From the NCBI GenBank assembly GCA_015520985.1, contig WAOY01000220.1, forward strand, positions 1 through 8,976: DNA of 8,976 nt. The letters are read 5' to 3'. The notes beneath the pieces are model-generated. The model saw nothing but the letters and a program-made list of their open reading frames with translations. It had not been told where the DNA came from and did not search any database. Below are positions 1 through 6,809 of this stretch, piece by piece. A program made the translations under genes and the position numbers. Each line of letters starts with the position of its first letter. The stretch's first letter is position 1. The stretch is from DHVE2 group archaeon (GTDB lineage Archaea; Thermoplasmatota; Thermoplasmata; Thermoplasmatales; Aciduliprofundaceae).

Positions 1-484
1 AGCCCCAGACTGCATGGTTTCCGCGCCAGGCCACCATGATCCCCTCCGGGGACTCGTTCACCGCGGTCACCGTGCTCCACCCATCCGAGATTCTCTGCGA
101 GTGCCATTCCCCGGCGATGCGGTAGTACACCCACGGCTCATGGTTAATGCTAGAAGATACGAAAATATCGCCGTCCCGGGCGTATATATCAGGGTACGAG
201 CCCCCCACGTACACGGGCCTGGACCAGGCACCGTTGCGCAGCTCCGCGAAGTATGTCTCGCCCACTCTGCTTGAACTCGTGAACAATGCGTAGACCTCGT
301 TGCCATCGATCACGATGCGGTGCCACCTCGCGTTCCATTCCTCTGGGAGCGGTGGGATTTCATCGGTGGGGGATTTTTCCCCGGATGTATATGTCCCGGG
401 GTTCCCCGCGTTAACCCCTGCGAGCCCCGAGAGGGATGCGAGGAGGATCAGGGACACGGCGGCGATGATTATCTCCCTTCGCAT
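1..484 (-). CDS. Secreted protein, probable beta-propeller, C-terminus beyond window
   Basis: An open frame of 161 codons starts with ATG at 484 and runs off position 1 without a stop, so the gene is 3'-partial. Residues 1-3 are charged (MRRE), residues 5-25 are hydrophobic and small (IIIAAVSLILLASLSGLAG), and an NAG near 25-27 could be a signal-peptidase site, so the product is likely exported. The mature part is rich in Trp, Tyr and Gly. It shows repeated strand-like units, such as EVYALFTSSS, GAWSRPVYVGG, DIFVSSSINHEPWVYYR and GEWHSQRISDG, which resemble BNR/sialidase or WD-type propeller blades. A TATA box with a purine-rich BRE lies 23-29 bases upstream and no Shine-Dalgarno is present, so the mRNA is probably leaderless. 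Export and reading frame are well supported. The propeller fold is inference, and no enzymatic role can be named from this fragment. Confidence 0.8.
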   Translation of the reverse strand, partial: MRREIIIAAVSLILLASLSGLAGVNAGNPGTYTSGEKSPTDEIPPLPEEWNARWHRIVIDGNEVYALFTSSSRVGETYFAELRNGAWSRPVYVGGSYPDIYARDGDIFVSSSINHEPWVYYRIAGEWHSQRISDGWSTVTAVNESPEGIMVAWRGNHAVWG

Positions 485-506
485 AACCGTCCCATCTCAG
501 GTATGG

Positions 507-520
507 TATTTAACCTTTCC
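507..520 (-). promoter_or_regulatory. TATA box plus BRE of the secreted-protein gene
   Basis: On the minus strand GGAAAGG (BRE-like) is followed directly by TTAAATA, centred 26 bases before the ATG at 484. This is the archaeal spacing expected when transcription starts at or next to the start codon. Confidence 0.6.
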
Positions 521-543
521 CCGGTAATCTTCCACCATGGAAA

Positions 544-552
544 ACCTTTTTA
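544..552 (+). promoter_or_regulatory. Weak TATA-like element of purA
   Basis: ACCTTTTTA lies about 33 bases before the purA ATG and would give a leader of a few bases carrying the GGTGA site. It departs from the consensus, so the call is tentative. A short inverted repeat, TTCCA-N3-TGGAA at 530-542, lies just upstream. Confidence 0.35.
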
Positions 553-573
553 CGCCTCTGCGCATACCCTTAC

Positions 574-578
574 GGTGA
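574..578 (+). promoter_or_regulatory. Shine-Dalgarno of purA
   Basis: GGTGA lies 4 bases before the ATG at 583 and is complementary to the usual archaeal 16S rRNA 3' end. It fixes the start that gives the N-terminus MNLAVIGLQFGDEGKG. Confidence 0.65.
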
Positions 579-582
579 GTGG

Positions 583-1780
583 ATGAACCTCGCGGTGATA
601 GGCCTGCAGTTTGGTGATGAGGGCAAGGGAAAGATCGTGGATTTTCTCGCTGAGCGCTTTGACATCGTTGCGAGATTCTCCGGAGGCAGCAACGCCGGGC
701 ACACCGTGATCCACGGGGGGCGCGAGGTTAGATTTCACCTCCTTCCCAGCGGGGTTCTCCGCGGAAAGATTGGCGTGCTGGGCAACGGGATGGTTATAGA
801 CCCTGCCAAATTCGAGGAGGAGGTGGAGACCCTGCGAGATCTGGGCTTGGATCCCGATCTGAAGGTGTCCCGCAGGGCCCACATAGTCACCGGATTCCAC
901 CGCATGCTGGACGCGAGGGACGACGAAGTCATTGGCATCGGGACGACCAGGCAGGGCATCGGCCCCGCCTACGTGGCGAAGTTCAGGAGGATAGGGATAC
1001 GCGCCCAGGACGTGCTAAACGGGGAAATCCTGGAGAAGAAGCTCCGTATGCTTGCCCGCCTTTTCAACCTGGACATTGGGGAGGCTGATAAGGGAGGAGA
1101 GGAAGAGGCTGCAGAGCCATGGCGAATTTCTCCGGAATTACCTGGAAGACGTTGAGGTGTGGCTCAACCGGGCGATGGACTCGGGCAGATCCGTTCTTTT
1201 CGAAGGTTCCCAGGGCACGTTCCTGGACGTGGACTTTGGCACATATCCCTTCGTTACGTCCTCCAGCACCACCGTGGGCGGCGTTCTGACGGGGCTCGGG
1301 GTGCCGCCAGGTAGAATAGACGGTGTTCTGGGCATAACCAAGGCTTACACCACCAGGGTGGGTTCCGGGCCCTTCCCCACGGAGATCCATGGCGAAGAAG
1401 CGGAATTCCTCCGCGGCAAGGGCTACGAGTACGGTGCCACCACGGGTCGTCCGAGGCGGGTGGGGTACCTGGACCTCCCCATGCTGCGGTACGCCTCCAT
1501 GATCAACGGCGTTACTGAGATCGCTCTGACCAAGGTGGACGTCCTGTACAGCATGGATGAGGTTCCCGTCGCCATGAGATACCGCTGCAAAGGGGCAGAG
1601 TACGATTATCCCCCGGCATGCGTTGAGACCTGCAGTCCTCTGTACGAGTACTTCCCGGGATGGAAATCCCACGATGATGAGAACCTCGTCCGGTTCGTCA
1701 GCATGATAGAGAGGGAGACGGGTGCGAAGGTGACGATTATCTCATACGGTCCCGGCAGGGAAGAGACGGTGCTGCGCTGA
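583..1780 (+). CDS. purA: Adenylosuccinate synthetase, interrupted by a one-base frameshift
   Basis: This enzyme condenses IMP and aspartate, with GTP hydrolysis, to adenylosuccinate in cytosolic AMP synthesis. The first frame (583-1155) carries the phosphate loop GLQFGDEGKGK with catalytic Asp12, NAGHT with catalytic His40, and GIGTTRQGIGPAY of the IMP site. The second frame (open 1019-1780) carries FEGSQGTFLDVDFGTYP, TRVGSGPFPTE, GATTGRPRRVGYLD, the guanine motif TKVD and SYGPGREETV. Homology passes from the first to the second frame between about 1060 and 1085. Dropping one base, for example a G of the GGGG at 1078-1081, restores one 398-residue protein. That is somewhat shorter than the E. 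coli enzyme but within the range of the family. All motifs survive, so this is a sequencing error, a very recent mutation or, less likely, recoding, rather than an old pseudogene. The identity is near certain. The product as written would be truncated. Confidence 0.93.
1060..1085 (+). other. purA: Frameshift site within purA
   Basis: Frame 1 stops at TGA 1153-1155, and frame 2 has been open only since TAA 1016-1018, so the change of frame must fall between these points. PurA-like sequence is in frame 1 through LEKKLRMLARLFNL and in frame 2 from RLIREERKRLQSHGEF. The only homopolymer of four in the gap is GGGG at 1078-1081. Removing one G joins the frames as ...NLDIGRLIREE..., with alignment spacing between the GIGPAY and FEG motifs close to that of E. 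coli PurA. Confidence 0.8.
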
Positions 1781-2092
1781 TCACGATTCCTCCATCTCTT
1801 TCAGCTCATTGAGCATCTCTTCGGCGTTTTTTATTATCCTCTCCACCGATTCCCTCACCGTCCTTATCTCCTTTTTGGCCCTCTTGGTGACCCTTGCCCC
1901 CTCCGGTGTCGGTTCTATCAGCTTCTCCTGCTCCAGTATGCGGAGGGAGTACCTGATCTTGTGCTCCGGCAGCTCCATCATCTGTGCGAGTTTGATTATG
2001 CCAATGGGCTGGTTCTCCATAACCATCTTGAGCACCTTGATGTGCCTCCTCACTATGTCCATTTCCTCTTCCAGCTTTGACGTTATCATCAT
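1781..2092 (-). CDS. Small winged-helix transcriptional regulator with C-terminal coiled coil
   Basis: The gene encodes 103 residues from ATG 2092. A GTG at 2101 is in frame, but GGTGAT overlaps it and lies 4 bases before ATG 2092, so the ATG is preferred. Residues about 13-60 form a winged helix: a first helix (IVRRHIKVLKMVME), then PIGIIKLAQMMELPEHKIRYSLRILEQEKLIEPT in helix-turn-helix order, then a wing (PEGARVTKRA). Residues 70-103 are a highly charged helix likely to dimerise. The pattern IGIIKLAQ..ELPEHKIRYSLR.LEQE.LI.PT matches a widespread archaeal regulator family of unknown effector. The gene diverges from the carboxyltransferase gene and may control it and itself through the shared 127-base gap, which is inference from position. 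Its stop (TGA at 1781-1783 on this strand) abuts the purA stop, making the palindrome TGATCA. Confidence 0.85.
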   Translation of the reverse strand: MMITSKLEEEMDIVRRHIKVLKMVMENQPIGIIKLAQMMELPEHKIRYSLRILEQEKLIEPTPEGARVTKRAKKEIRTVRESVERIIKNAEEMLNELKEMEES

Positions 2093-2096
2093 CCAA

Positions 2097-2102
2097 ATCA
2101 CC
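2097..2102 (-). promoter_or_regulatory. Shine-Dalgarno that decides the regulator start
   Basis: GGTGAT on the minus strand lies 4 bases before ATG 2092. It contains the in-frame upstream GTG, which makes that GTG an unlikely start. Confidence 0.6.
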
Positions 2103-2136
2103 CCCTGTTACTTGCTATCATGTGAATGTGCCCGGG

Positions 2137-2144
2137 TATATATC
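2137..2144 (-). promoter_or_regulatory. TATA box of the winged-helix regulator gene
   Basis: GATATATA on the minus strand is preceded by the purine-rich GGGAAAAA. It lies about 48 bases before the ATG, so the expected transcript has a leader of roughly 20 bases carrying the GGTGAT ribosome site. Confidence 0.6.
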
Positions 2145-2159
2145 TTTTTCCCGTCTTTC

Positions 2160-2169
2160 GACGATCGTC
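2160..2169. promoter_or_regulatory. Palindrome in divergent promoter gap, candidate operator
   Basis: GACGATCGTC is a perfect 10-base palindrome. It lies 15 bases upstream of the regulator TATA box and 9 bases upstream of the carboxyltransferase TATA box. A dimeric regulator bound here could influence both promoters. A 10-base palindrome arises by chance about once per 1000 positions, so the site is suggestive only. Confidence 0.4.
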
Positions 2170-2178
2170 AAACGGCAA

Positions 2179-2188
2179 TTTTAATATA
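2179..2188 (+). promoter_or_regulatory. TATA box of the carboxyltransferase gene
   Basis: TTTTAATATA lies about 37 bases before ATG 2220. A start of transcription near 2209 would leave a leader of around 10 bases that just includes the GGTGA ribosome site at 2209-2213. Confidence 0.6.
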
Positions 2189-2219
2189 CGGCGAATAAAT
2201 GCGGTTGCGGTGAGCGATT

Positions 2220-3653
2220 ATGGTGGAGATCATAGACACCACCTTCAGGGACGCGCATCAATCCCTTATCGCGACGAGGCTGCGCACCGAGGATATGATA
2301 CCCATAGCCGAGAAGATGGATTCCCTTGGATTCTACTCCATGGAGGTGTGGGGTGGCGCAACCTTCGACGTCGCGATTCGCTTTCTCCGCGAGGACCCCT
2401 GGGAGAGGTTGCGACTTCTCAGGGAGAGGATAAAGAAAACAAAGTTGCAGATGCTGCTCCGCGGCCAGAACATAGTGGGTTACCGCCACTACTCCGACGA
2501 CGTCGTGATCAAATTCGTTGACCTGGCGCACAAGAACGGCATCGACATATTCCGCATTTTCGACGCGCTGAATGACGTGCGGAACATGAAGGTGGCGATT
2601 CGCGAGGCTAAAAAGATCGGCGCGGAGGTGCAGGGCACCATAAGTTACACCACTGGCAAGGTATTCACCCTGGAATATTACCTGAACCTCGCTGATTCTC
2701 TCGTGTCCCTGGACGTGGATTACATCACAATCAAGGACATGGCGGGACTTTTGACTCCGGGCATGGCTTACGAGCTGGTCCGCGAGATAAAATCCCGTTA
2801 CGGGATCGCGGTTGACCTGCACATGCACTCCACCAGCGGGATGGCGGTGGCCACGTACCTCAAGGCGGTGGAGGCGGGTGCAGATTACATAAACACGTCA
2901 ATAAGCCCTCTGGCCTTCGGCACCGCGCAGCCTGGCATACAGATAATGCATGCGGTCCTCCCGGAATCCTCCAGGCCGAATCTGAACATGGATGGTATAT
3001 ACGAGATTGAAGACTATCTTTCCCGGCTCCTGGAAAAGAAGTACAAAAAATACCTGCACGTGGAGGCGCTGAAGGTGAACCCCTCGGTGCTCAGGCACCA
3101 GATCCCCGGGGGGATGTTCTCCAATCTTCTGAGTCAATTGAAGCAGATGGACGCCCTTGACCGCCTCTCGGAGGTGCTCCAAGAGATACCACGGGTCCGC
3201 GAGGATTTGGGATATCCCCCACTCGTTACCCCGACTTCGCAGATCGTTGGTACCCAGGCGGTGCTGAATGTTCTCTTCGGTAGGTACAAGAAGATCACCA
3301 AGGAGACGAAGAATTACATCCGCGGTCTTTACGGCAGGCCCCCGGCGGAGATATCCGAGGAGGTGAAGAAGCTCGCAATAGGGGACGAAGAACAGATAAC
3401 TGTGCGGCCCGCGGATCTCATCGAGCCGATGCTCGAAGGTTGCCGCAGGAAGCTCGAGGAGAAGGGGTACCTGGAGAAGGAGGAAGATATCCTGACCTAC
3501 TGTCTCTTCCCGCAAATAGCCGAGGAGTTCTTCGAATTGCGGAAGAATGGCGAGCTGAAGCCCGTGGAGGAGTTCGAGATGAAGGGCCGCCTTTATCGCA
3601 TATATTACGGCGGGGAGGTCTACGAGGTGGGGGTGGAGGAGATAAAGGGATAA
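2220..3653 (+). CDS. pycB: Pyruvate carboxylase subunit B / oxaloacetate decarboxylase alpha (carboxyltransferase)
   Basis: This protein transfers CO2 between biotin and pyruvate/oxaloacetate, in anaplerosis or oxaloacetate decarboxylation. The TIM-barrel carboxyltransferase domain (about 1-290) shows DTTFRDAHQSLIATRLRT with metal ligand Asp6, EVWGGATFD, GYRHYSDDVV, FRIFDALND, KDMAGLLTP with the lysine expected to be carbamylated (Lys172), and HMHSTSG with metal-binding His201 and His203. The conserved PycA-OadA region (about 290-440) has QIPGGMFSNL and VTPTSQIVGTQAVLN. At 477 residues it ends just after YRIYYGGEVYEVGVEE, where other archaeal PycB proteins continue into the biotinyl domain. 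No MKM biotinylation motif exists here or in the short gap after the stop, so a separate carrier protein is needed. GGTGA lies 6 bases before the start. Choosing between carboxylase and decarboxylase needs the partner subunits. Confidence 0.93.
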   Translation: MVEIIDTTFRDAHQSLIATRLRTEDMIPIAEKMDSLGFYSMEVWGGATFDVAIRFLREDPWERLRLLRERIKKTKLQMLLRGQNIVGYRHYSDDVVIKFVDLAHKNGIDIFRIFDALNDVRNMKVAIREAKKIGAEVQGTISYTTGKVFTLEYYLNLADSLVSLDVDYITIKDMAGLLTPGMAYELVREIKSRYGIAVDLHMHSTSGMAVATYLKAVEAGADYINTSISPLAFGTAQPGIQIMHAVLPESSRPNLNMDGIYEIEDYLSRLLEKKYKKYLHVEALKVNPSVLRHQIPGGMFSNLLSQLKQMDALDRLSEVLQEIPRVREDLGYPPLVTPTSQIVGTQAVLNVLFGRYKKITKETKNYIRGLYGRPPAEISEEVKKLAIGDEEQITVRPADLIEPMLEGCRRKLEEKGYLEKEEDILTYCLFPQIAEEFFELRKNGELKPVEEFEMKGRLYRIYYGGEVYEVGVEEIKG

Positions 3654-3661
3654 AGGCAAAA

Positions 3662-3669
3662 TTTATAAA
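3662..3669 (+). promoter_or_regulatory. TATA box of the HD phosphohydrolase gene
   Basis: TTTATAAA, preceded by GGCAAAA, is centred 25 bases before ATG 3691 and no Shine-Dalgarno precedes that ATG. This fits a leaderless transcript and separates the HD gene from pycB although they are only 37 bases apart. Confidence 0.7.
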
Positions 3670-3690
3670 AGCCCCCTTCATTTCCTACCT

Positions 3691-4992
3691 ATGTCCGACT
3701 ACAAGATCATACACGACGCCATTCACGGGAGCTTCAAGTTCGAGGGCGCCACGCTTCGTCTCCTCGAGACGCCCGAGATGCAGCGCCTGAGCGGGATAAA
3801 GCAGCTCGGCCTCGGATATCTGGTTTTTCCCGGTGCGAATCACACGCGCCTCGAGCATTCCATAGGCGTGGGGCAGGTTGCGGGGAAGATGGGCGAAGCG
3901 CTTGGGCTGCCGGAGATTGAGGTTGAGACCCTCAAGGTCGCGGGCATGCTCCACGATCTGGGCCATTCTCCCTTCTCTCATACCCTGGAGTACCTCCTCC
4001 ACGAGAAGACCAAGATGGACCACATGGATATAACAACGAAGATAATTCGCGGGGAAATAGATCTGCTTGATGGCCTCGAAATCGAGGGCCGCGAGAGGAT
4101 TCACGAAATCCTGAACGATTACGGCATCGATATCGATCTCGTTTGCAGGATGATATTGGGGAAGACGGAGGAGAAGTACTCCCTCGTGAGGGACGGCACC
4201 CAGGCGTACTTCGGGGCGGAGAAGAACTACATGGTGAACATCATAAGCGGGCCCCTGGACGCGGACCAGATAGATTATCTTCTGCGCGACGCGCATTACA
4301 CCGGCGTGGCCCACGGAATGATCGACGTCTACCGCATACTGAACACGATAAAGGTTCGCAACGGAGAACTGATGATAGATAAAAAGGGAGTTCCAGCGCT
4401 GGAGGGCATGCTGGTTGCCCGGGCGCTGATGTACACTTCGGTGTACTTCCACAAGACCAACCGCATAGGCGAACTGATGCTCTCCCGCGCAGTAGAGGAG
4501 ATTGAGATGGACAACTGGCTCGATATCTATAAGTACAACGATTCCGAGCTCATATCGCTCCTACTCAACCAGGGGGGTTATCCGAGGGAAATTGCTCTCC
4601 GGTTGAAGTACCGCCGCCTGTTCAAGAAGGCCCTTGTTCTGCGCGTGGACGACATAAAGGAGGACAAGGAGTTCCTGGAGAACATGGCGCAGCTCAACGA
4701 CCTCAAGCGCCGCAGGCGCGTGGAGAGGGAAATTGCCGAGGCTTCCGGCATAGAGCCGTGGTACGTCCTCATAGACATCCCGGAGAACATCGCCCAGCTC
4801 TCTGAGCCGAGGCTGAACAAGACGAACGTGAAGGTCATAGACGGCAACCAGATACACGACCTCTCCAGGTACTCTCCCCTGGCGCGGGCCCTGCAGCTGA
4901 GGCGCGTGCACGACTGGGCCCTGATGATCGTGACCAAGAAGGAGTACGTGGAGAAGGTCAGGAGAGAGGCCGCGAGGATATTGAATCTGTAG
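3691..4992 (+). CDS. HD-domain phosphohydrolase, SAMHD1/COG1078-like
   Basis: This 433-residue soluble protein belongs to the metal-dependent HD superfamily, close to SAMHD1-like dNTP triphosphohydrolases. The N-terminus has DAIHGSFKF, LLETPEMQRLSGIKQLG, then YLVFPGANHTRLEHSIGVG, whose Arg53 and His56 match the SAMHD1 RxxxH/HS signature. LHDLGHSPFSHTLE gives the HD pair His88-Asp89 with His92 and His97 nearby, and GPLDADQIDYLLRDAHYTG supplies the last metal-ligand Asp (around 190). Thus the active site looks complete. Residues 230-433 form the helical and mixed C-terminal region usual for COG1078 proteins. The usual QRLR is QRLS here. The substrate is probably a deoxynucleoside triphosphate, but the family also contains members of unknown substrate. 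A gene for a two-helix membrane protein starts 7 bases after the stop and is likely cotranscribed. Confidence 0.88.
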   Translation: MSDYKIIHDAIHGSFKFEGATLRLLETPEMQRLSGIKQLGLGYLVFPGANHTRLEHSIGVGQVAGKMGEALGLPEIEVETLKVAGMLHDLGHSPFSHTLEYLLHEKTKMDHMDITTKIIRGEIDLLDGLEIEGRERIHEILNDYGIDIDLVCRMILGKTEEKYSLVRDGTQAYFGAEKNYMVNIISGPLDADQIDYLLRDAHYTGVAHGMIDVYRILNTIKVRNGELMIDKKGVPALEGMLVARALMYTSVYFHKTNRIGELMLSRAVEEIEMDNWLDIYKYNDSELISLLLNQGGYPREIALRLKYRRLFKKALVLRVDDIKEDKEFLENMAQLNDLKRRRRVEREIAEASGIEPWYVLIDIPENIAQLSEPRLNKTNVKVIDGNQIHDLSRYSPLARALQLRRVHDWALMIVTKKEYVEKVRREAARILNL

Positions 4993-4999
4993 ATGCCCT

Positions 5000-5743
5000 A
5001 TGCGTTGGGAAGTCAAAATAAGCATCCTTCTCCTCCTCTCATCTGTAATATTTTACGTCATAAACTATCTCACCTTCCACGACACCACGTTCATAGAGAA
5101 GTACATCCTTGTCCAGCTCGGATTCCTGCCCATATCCGTGCTTCTTGTTAGCATAGTCCTGAACAGCCTGATTGCCAGGAGGCAGAGGGCCGAGAGGATT
5201 GAGAAACTTAACATAGTGATCGGCTCGTTCTTCGCCGAGGTGGGCAAGGACCTCCTCAGGTACCTGTCCAAGTACGACGAGAACATCCAGGAGCTCATAC
5301 AGGACGTGGTTAACGTTGAGGAGTTCAGCGACGACGAGTTTGAGGAATTAAAGGAGAAGATCATATCCAGGGAGTACAGCATAAGGGTTGATAGGATGAA
5401 CCTCTACGAGCTCCGGAAGTTCCTCCTGGACAACAAGGAGTTCGCTGTGAACCTCCTTGATAACCCCACGCTCATGGAGCACGAGCGCTTCACGGACCTC
5501 CTGTGGAACCTGCTCCACGTCACGGAGGAATTGAGACGCGTGATAAATTTCGATTCCCTCAGCGATGAGGACCGGGAGGACATTAAGAAGGACATAGAGC
5601 TCCTCTACGCACTCCTCGCCTACGAGTGGGTCAACTACCTGCATTACCTCAAGGGGTCATATCCACATATCTTCGTTTACGAGGCCAAGACGAACCCCTT
5701 CGTGCCCCACTCGTACCACGTGAAGAGGAGAAAGAGCGGTTAG
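5000..5743 (+). CDS. Conserved two-helix membrane protein of unknown function
   Basis: The gene encodes 247 residues. Two hydrophobic segments (about 6-26, SILLLLSSVIFYVINYL, and 35-58, YILVQLGFLPISVLLVSIVL) anchor the N-terminus. The positively charged ARRQRAER right after the second suggests that the remaining 190 residues are cytosolic. The stretch GFLPISVLLVSIVLNSL...ERIEKLNIVIGSFFAEVGKDLL resembles a conserved, uncharacterised prokaryotic membrane family with a FLPxxVLLV and KLNxVIGxFFxEVG signature. The rest is mostly helical and acidic, ending in a basic tail (VKRRKSG). The start lies 7 bases after the HD-gene stop, with no clear ribosome site, so translation is probably coupled. Its stop TAG overlaps the TAA of the convergent epimerase gene in the four bases TTAG. 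Function is unknown; a membrane tether or effector partner for the HD enzyme is only a guess. Confidence 0.8.
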   Translation: MRWEVKISILLLLSSVIFYVINYLTFHDTTFIEKYILVQLGFLPISVLLVSIVLNSLIARRQRAERIEKLNIVIGSFFAEVGKDLLRYLSKYDENIQELIQDVVNVEEFSDDEFEELKEKIISREYSIRVDRMNLYELRKFLLDNKEFAVNLLDNPTLMEHERFTDLLWNLLHVTEELRRVINFDSLSDEDREDIKKDIELLYALLAYEWVNYLHYLKGSYPHIFVYEAKTNPFVPHSYHVKRRKSG

Positions 5744-6786
5744 TTCCCAGGGCTTTTGATTCCGAGACCCGGGGCCTCGGGTAGGACGTTGTAGCCGTCG
5801 TCGTACACCACTCCCTCGTACGGGTTCTCCTTGAGATCCCAGTAGCCATCCAGGTCCGCATAATCTGCGCCCATGCCGAGGGCGAAGTGAGTTCCGGCGG
5901 TGATGCCCACCTTCGTCTCTATCATGCACCCAACCATAACCTTCATCCCAGCGGCCCTGGCTATGGAGATCATGCGCGTTGCTTCCCTTATCCCCCCGCT
6001 CTTCATCATCTTGATATTAATCCCGTCCACCTTGCCGATGAGGCGAAGGACATCGCTGCTCCTGTGCACCGACTCGTCCGCGAATACCGGTATCTCTGTG
6101 CTTTTCCTCAGGATTTCAAGGTCATCTATCCTCTCCGCCGGGATGGGCTGCTCCGCGAATTCTATCTCGTACCTCTCAATTCTCCTCAGGACCTTAATCG
6201 CCCTCTTCAGGCTGTATCCCTGGTTCGCGTCCACCCTGATCCTCGCGTCAGTTATGTTCCTCAACGCCCTGATTCTCTCAACGTCCTCCTCCGGGTCGAG
6301 GCCTATCTTCACCTTCAGAACCTTCGCTCCCGCTTCGAGGAGTTCCCCTGCATGTTTAATCGTATCCTCCACACTCCCGATGCTCACGGTGAGAGAAGTG
6401 TCAATCTTTTTCCTCTCTCCCCCCAGAATTCTGTACAGGGGCATCTTTGCCCTCTTCCCCAGGATATCGTGCAACGCGAAATCAATAGCAGCCTTGGCCG
6501 CGGTGTTCCCTCGAATTGTCCCTTCGAGGTCGTTCATTCTCGCCCCAACGTCGAGGGCGTCCTTGCCTATGAGAACCTTCCTTGCTATTTCCAGCGCAGC
6601 TGTTATGGAACCCACGGTGTCCCCCGTTATTCTCGGCGAGGGTGATGCCTCACCGATTCCACAGAGCTCCTGGGTGCAGACCTCAACGATCACTCCGCGA
6701 TAAACCGTCGTGGTGCCCAGGGCGATCCTGAATGGTTTCTTCAGGGGGATCTCCACCACTTTCCATCTGATGTCCTCTATCTCCAT
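5740..6786 (-). CDS. Dipeptide epimerase (L-Ala-D/L-Glu epimerase-like, enolase superfamily)
   Basis: A complete 348-residue member of the muconate-lactonising subgroup. The N-terminal capping domain (1-120) includes PFRIALGTTT and GIGEASPSPRITGD. The barrel carries the catalytic KxK (Lys158, Lys160 in VLKVKIG), metal ligands in DANQGY (Asp186), EQP (Glu212) and ADES (Asp237), the second-face lysine in NIKMMKSGG, and MIETKVGITAGTHFA. The late DLD (Asp311, Asp313) matches the DxD that binds the dipeptide amino group in characterised Ala-Glu epimerases, which supports dipeptide rather than muconate or succinylbenzoate chemistry. The precise dipeptide is unknown. An archaeon has no murein, so scavenging of bacterial peptides or another N-acyl amino acid is plausible. 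It is expected to be cytosolic. It has its own TATA box 28 bases upstream, within the 37-base gap after the zinc-ribbon gene. Confidence 0.9.
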   Translation of the reverse strand: MEIEDIRWKVVEIPLKKPFRIALGTTTVYRGVIVEVCTQELCGIGEASPSPRITGDTVGSITAALEIARKVLIGKDALDVGARMNDLEGTIRGNTAAKAAIDFALHDILGKRAKMPLYRILGGERKKIDTSLTVSIGSVEDTIKHAGELLEAGAKVLKVKIGLDPEEDVERIRALRNITDARIRVDANQGYSLKRAIKVLRRIERYEIEFAEQPIPAERIDDLEILRKSTEIPVFADESVHRSSDVLRLIGKVDGINIKMMKSGGIREATRMISIARAAGMKVMVGCMIETKVGITAGTHFALGMGADYADLDGYWDLKENPYEGVVYDDGYNVLPEAPGLGIKSPGN

Positions 6787-6809
6787 GCGTGAGTATCGTG
6801 GCGTTGCGA

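Noticed and set aside
530..542. Inverted repeat TTCCA-N3-TGGAA between the secreted-protein gene and purA as an operator
   Set aside because: Arms are only five bases and no regulator gene is adjacent, so it is mentioned with the promoter but not called.
14..586. Small plus-strand frames of 75-88 residues at the left end
   Set aside because: They lie opposite a continuous minus-strand frame with a signal peptide and a well-placed promoter.
1064..1672. Minus-strand frame of 202 residues inside purA
   Set aside because: PurA homology on the plus strand covers the whole stretch, so this is a shadow.
2898..3659. Minus-strand frame of 253 residues inside the carboxyltransferase gene
   Set aside because: It is antisense to conserved pycB sequence, with no ribosome site and no domain.
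3685..4452. Minus-strand frame of 255 residues across the HD gene
   Set aside because: It mirrors the HD coding frame, has no promoter and no known motif; it is a codon-bias shadow.
5887..6703. Two long plus-strand frames (252 and 267 residues) across the epimerase gene
   Set aside because: They are antisense to a gene with all enolase-superfamily motifs, and their products are low-complexity without recognisable domains.
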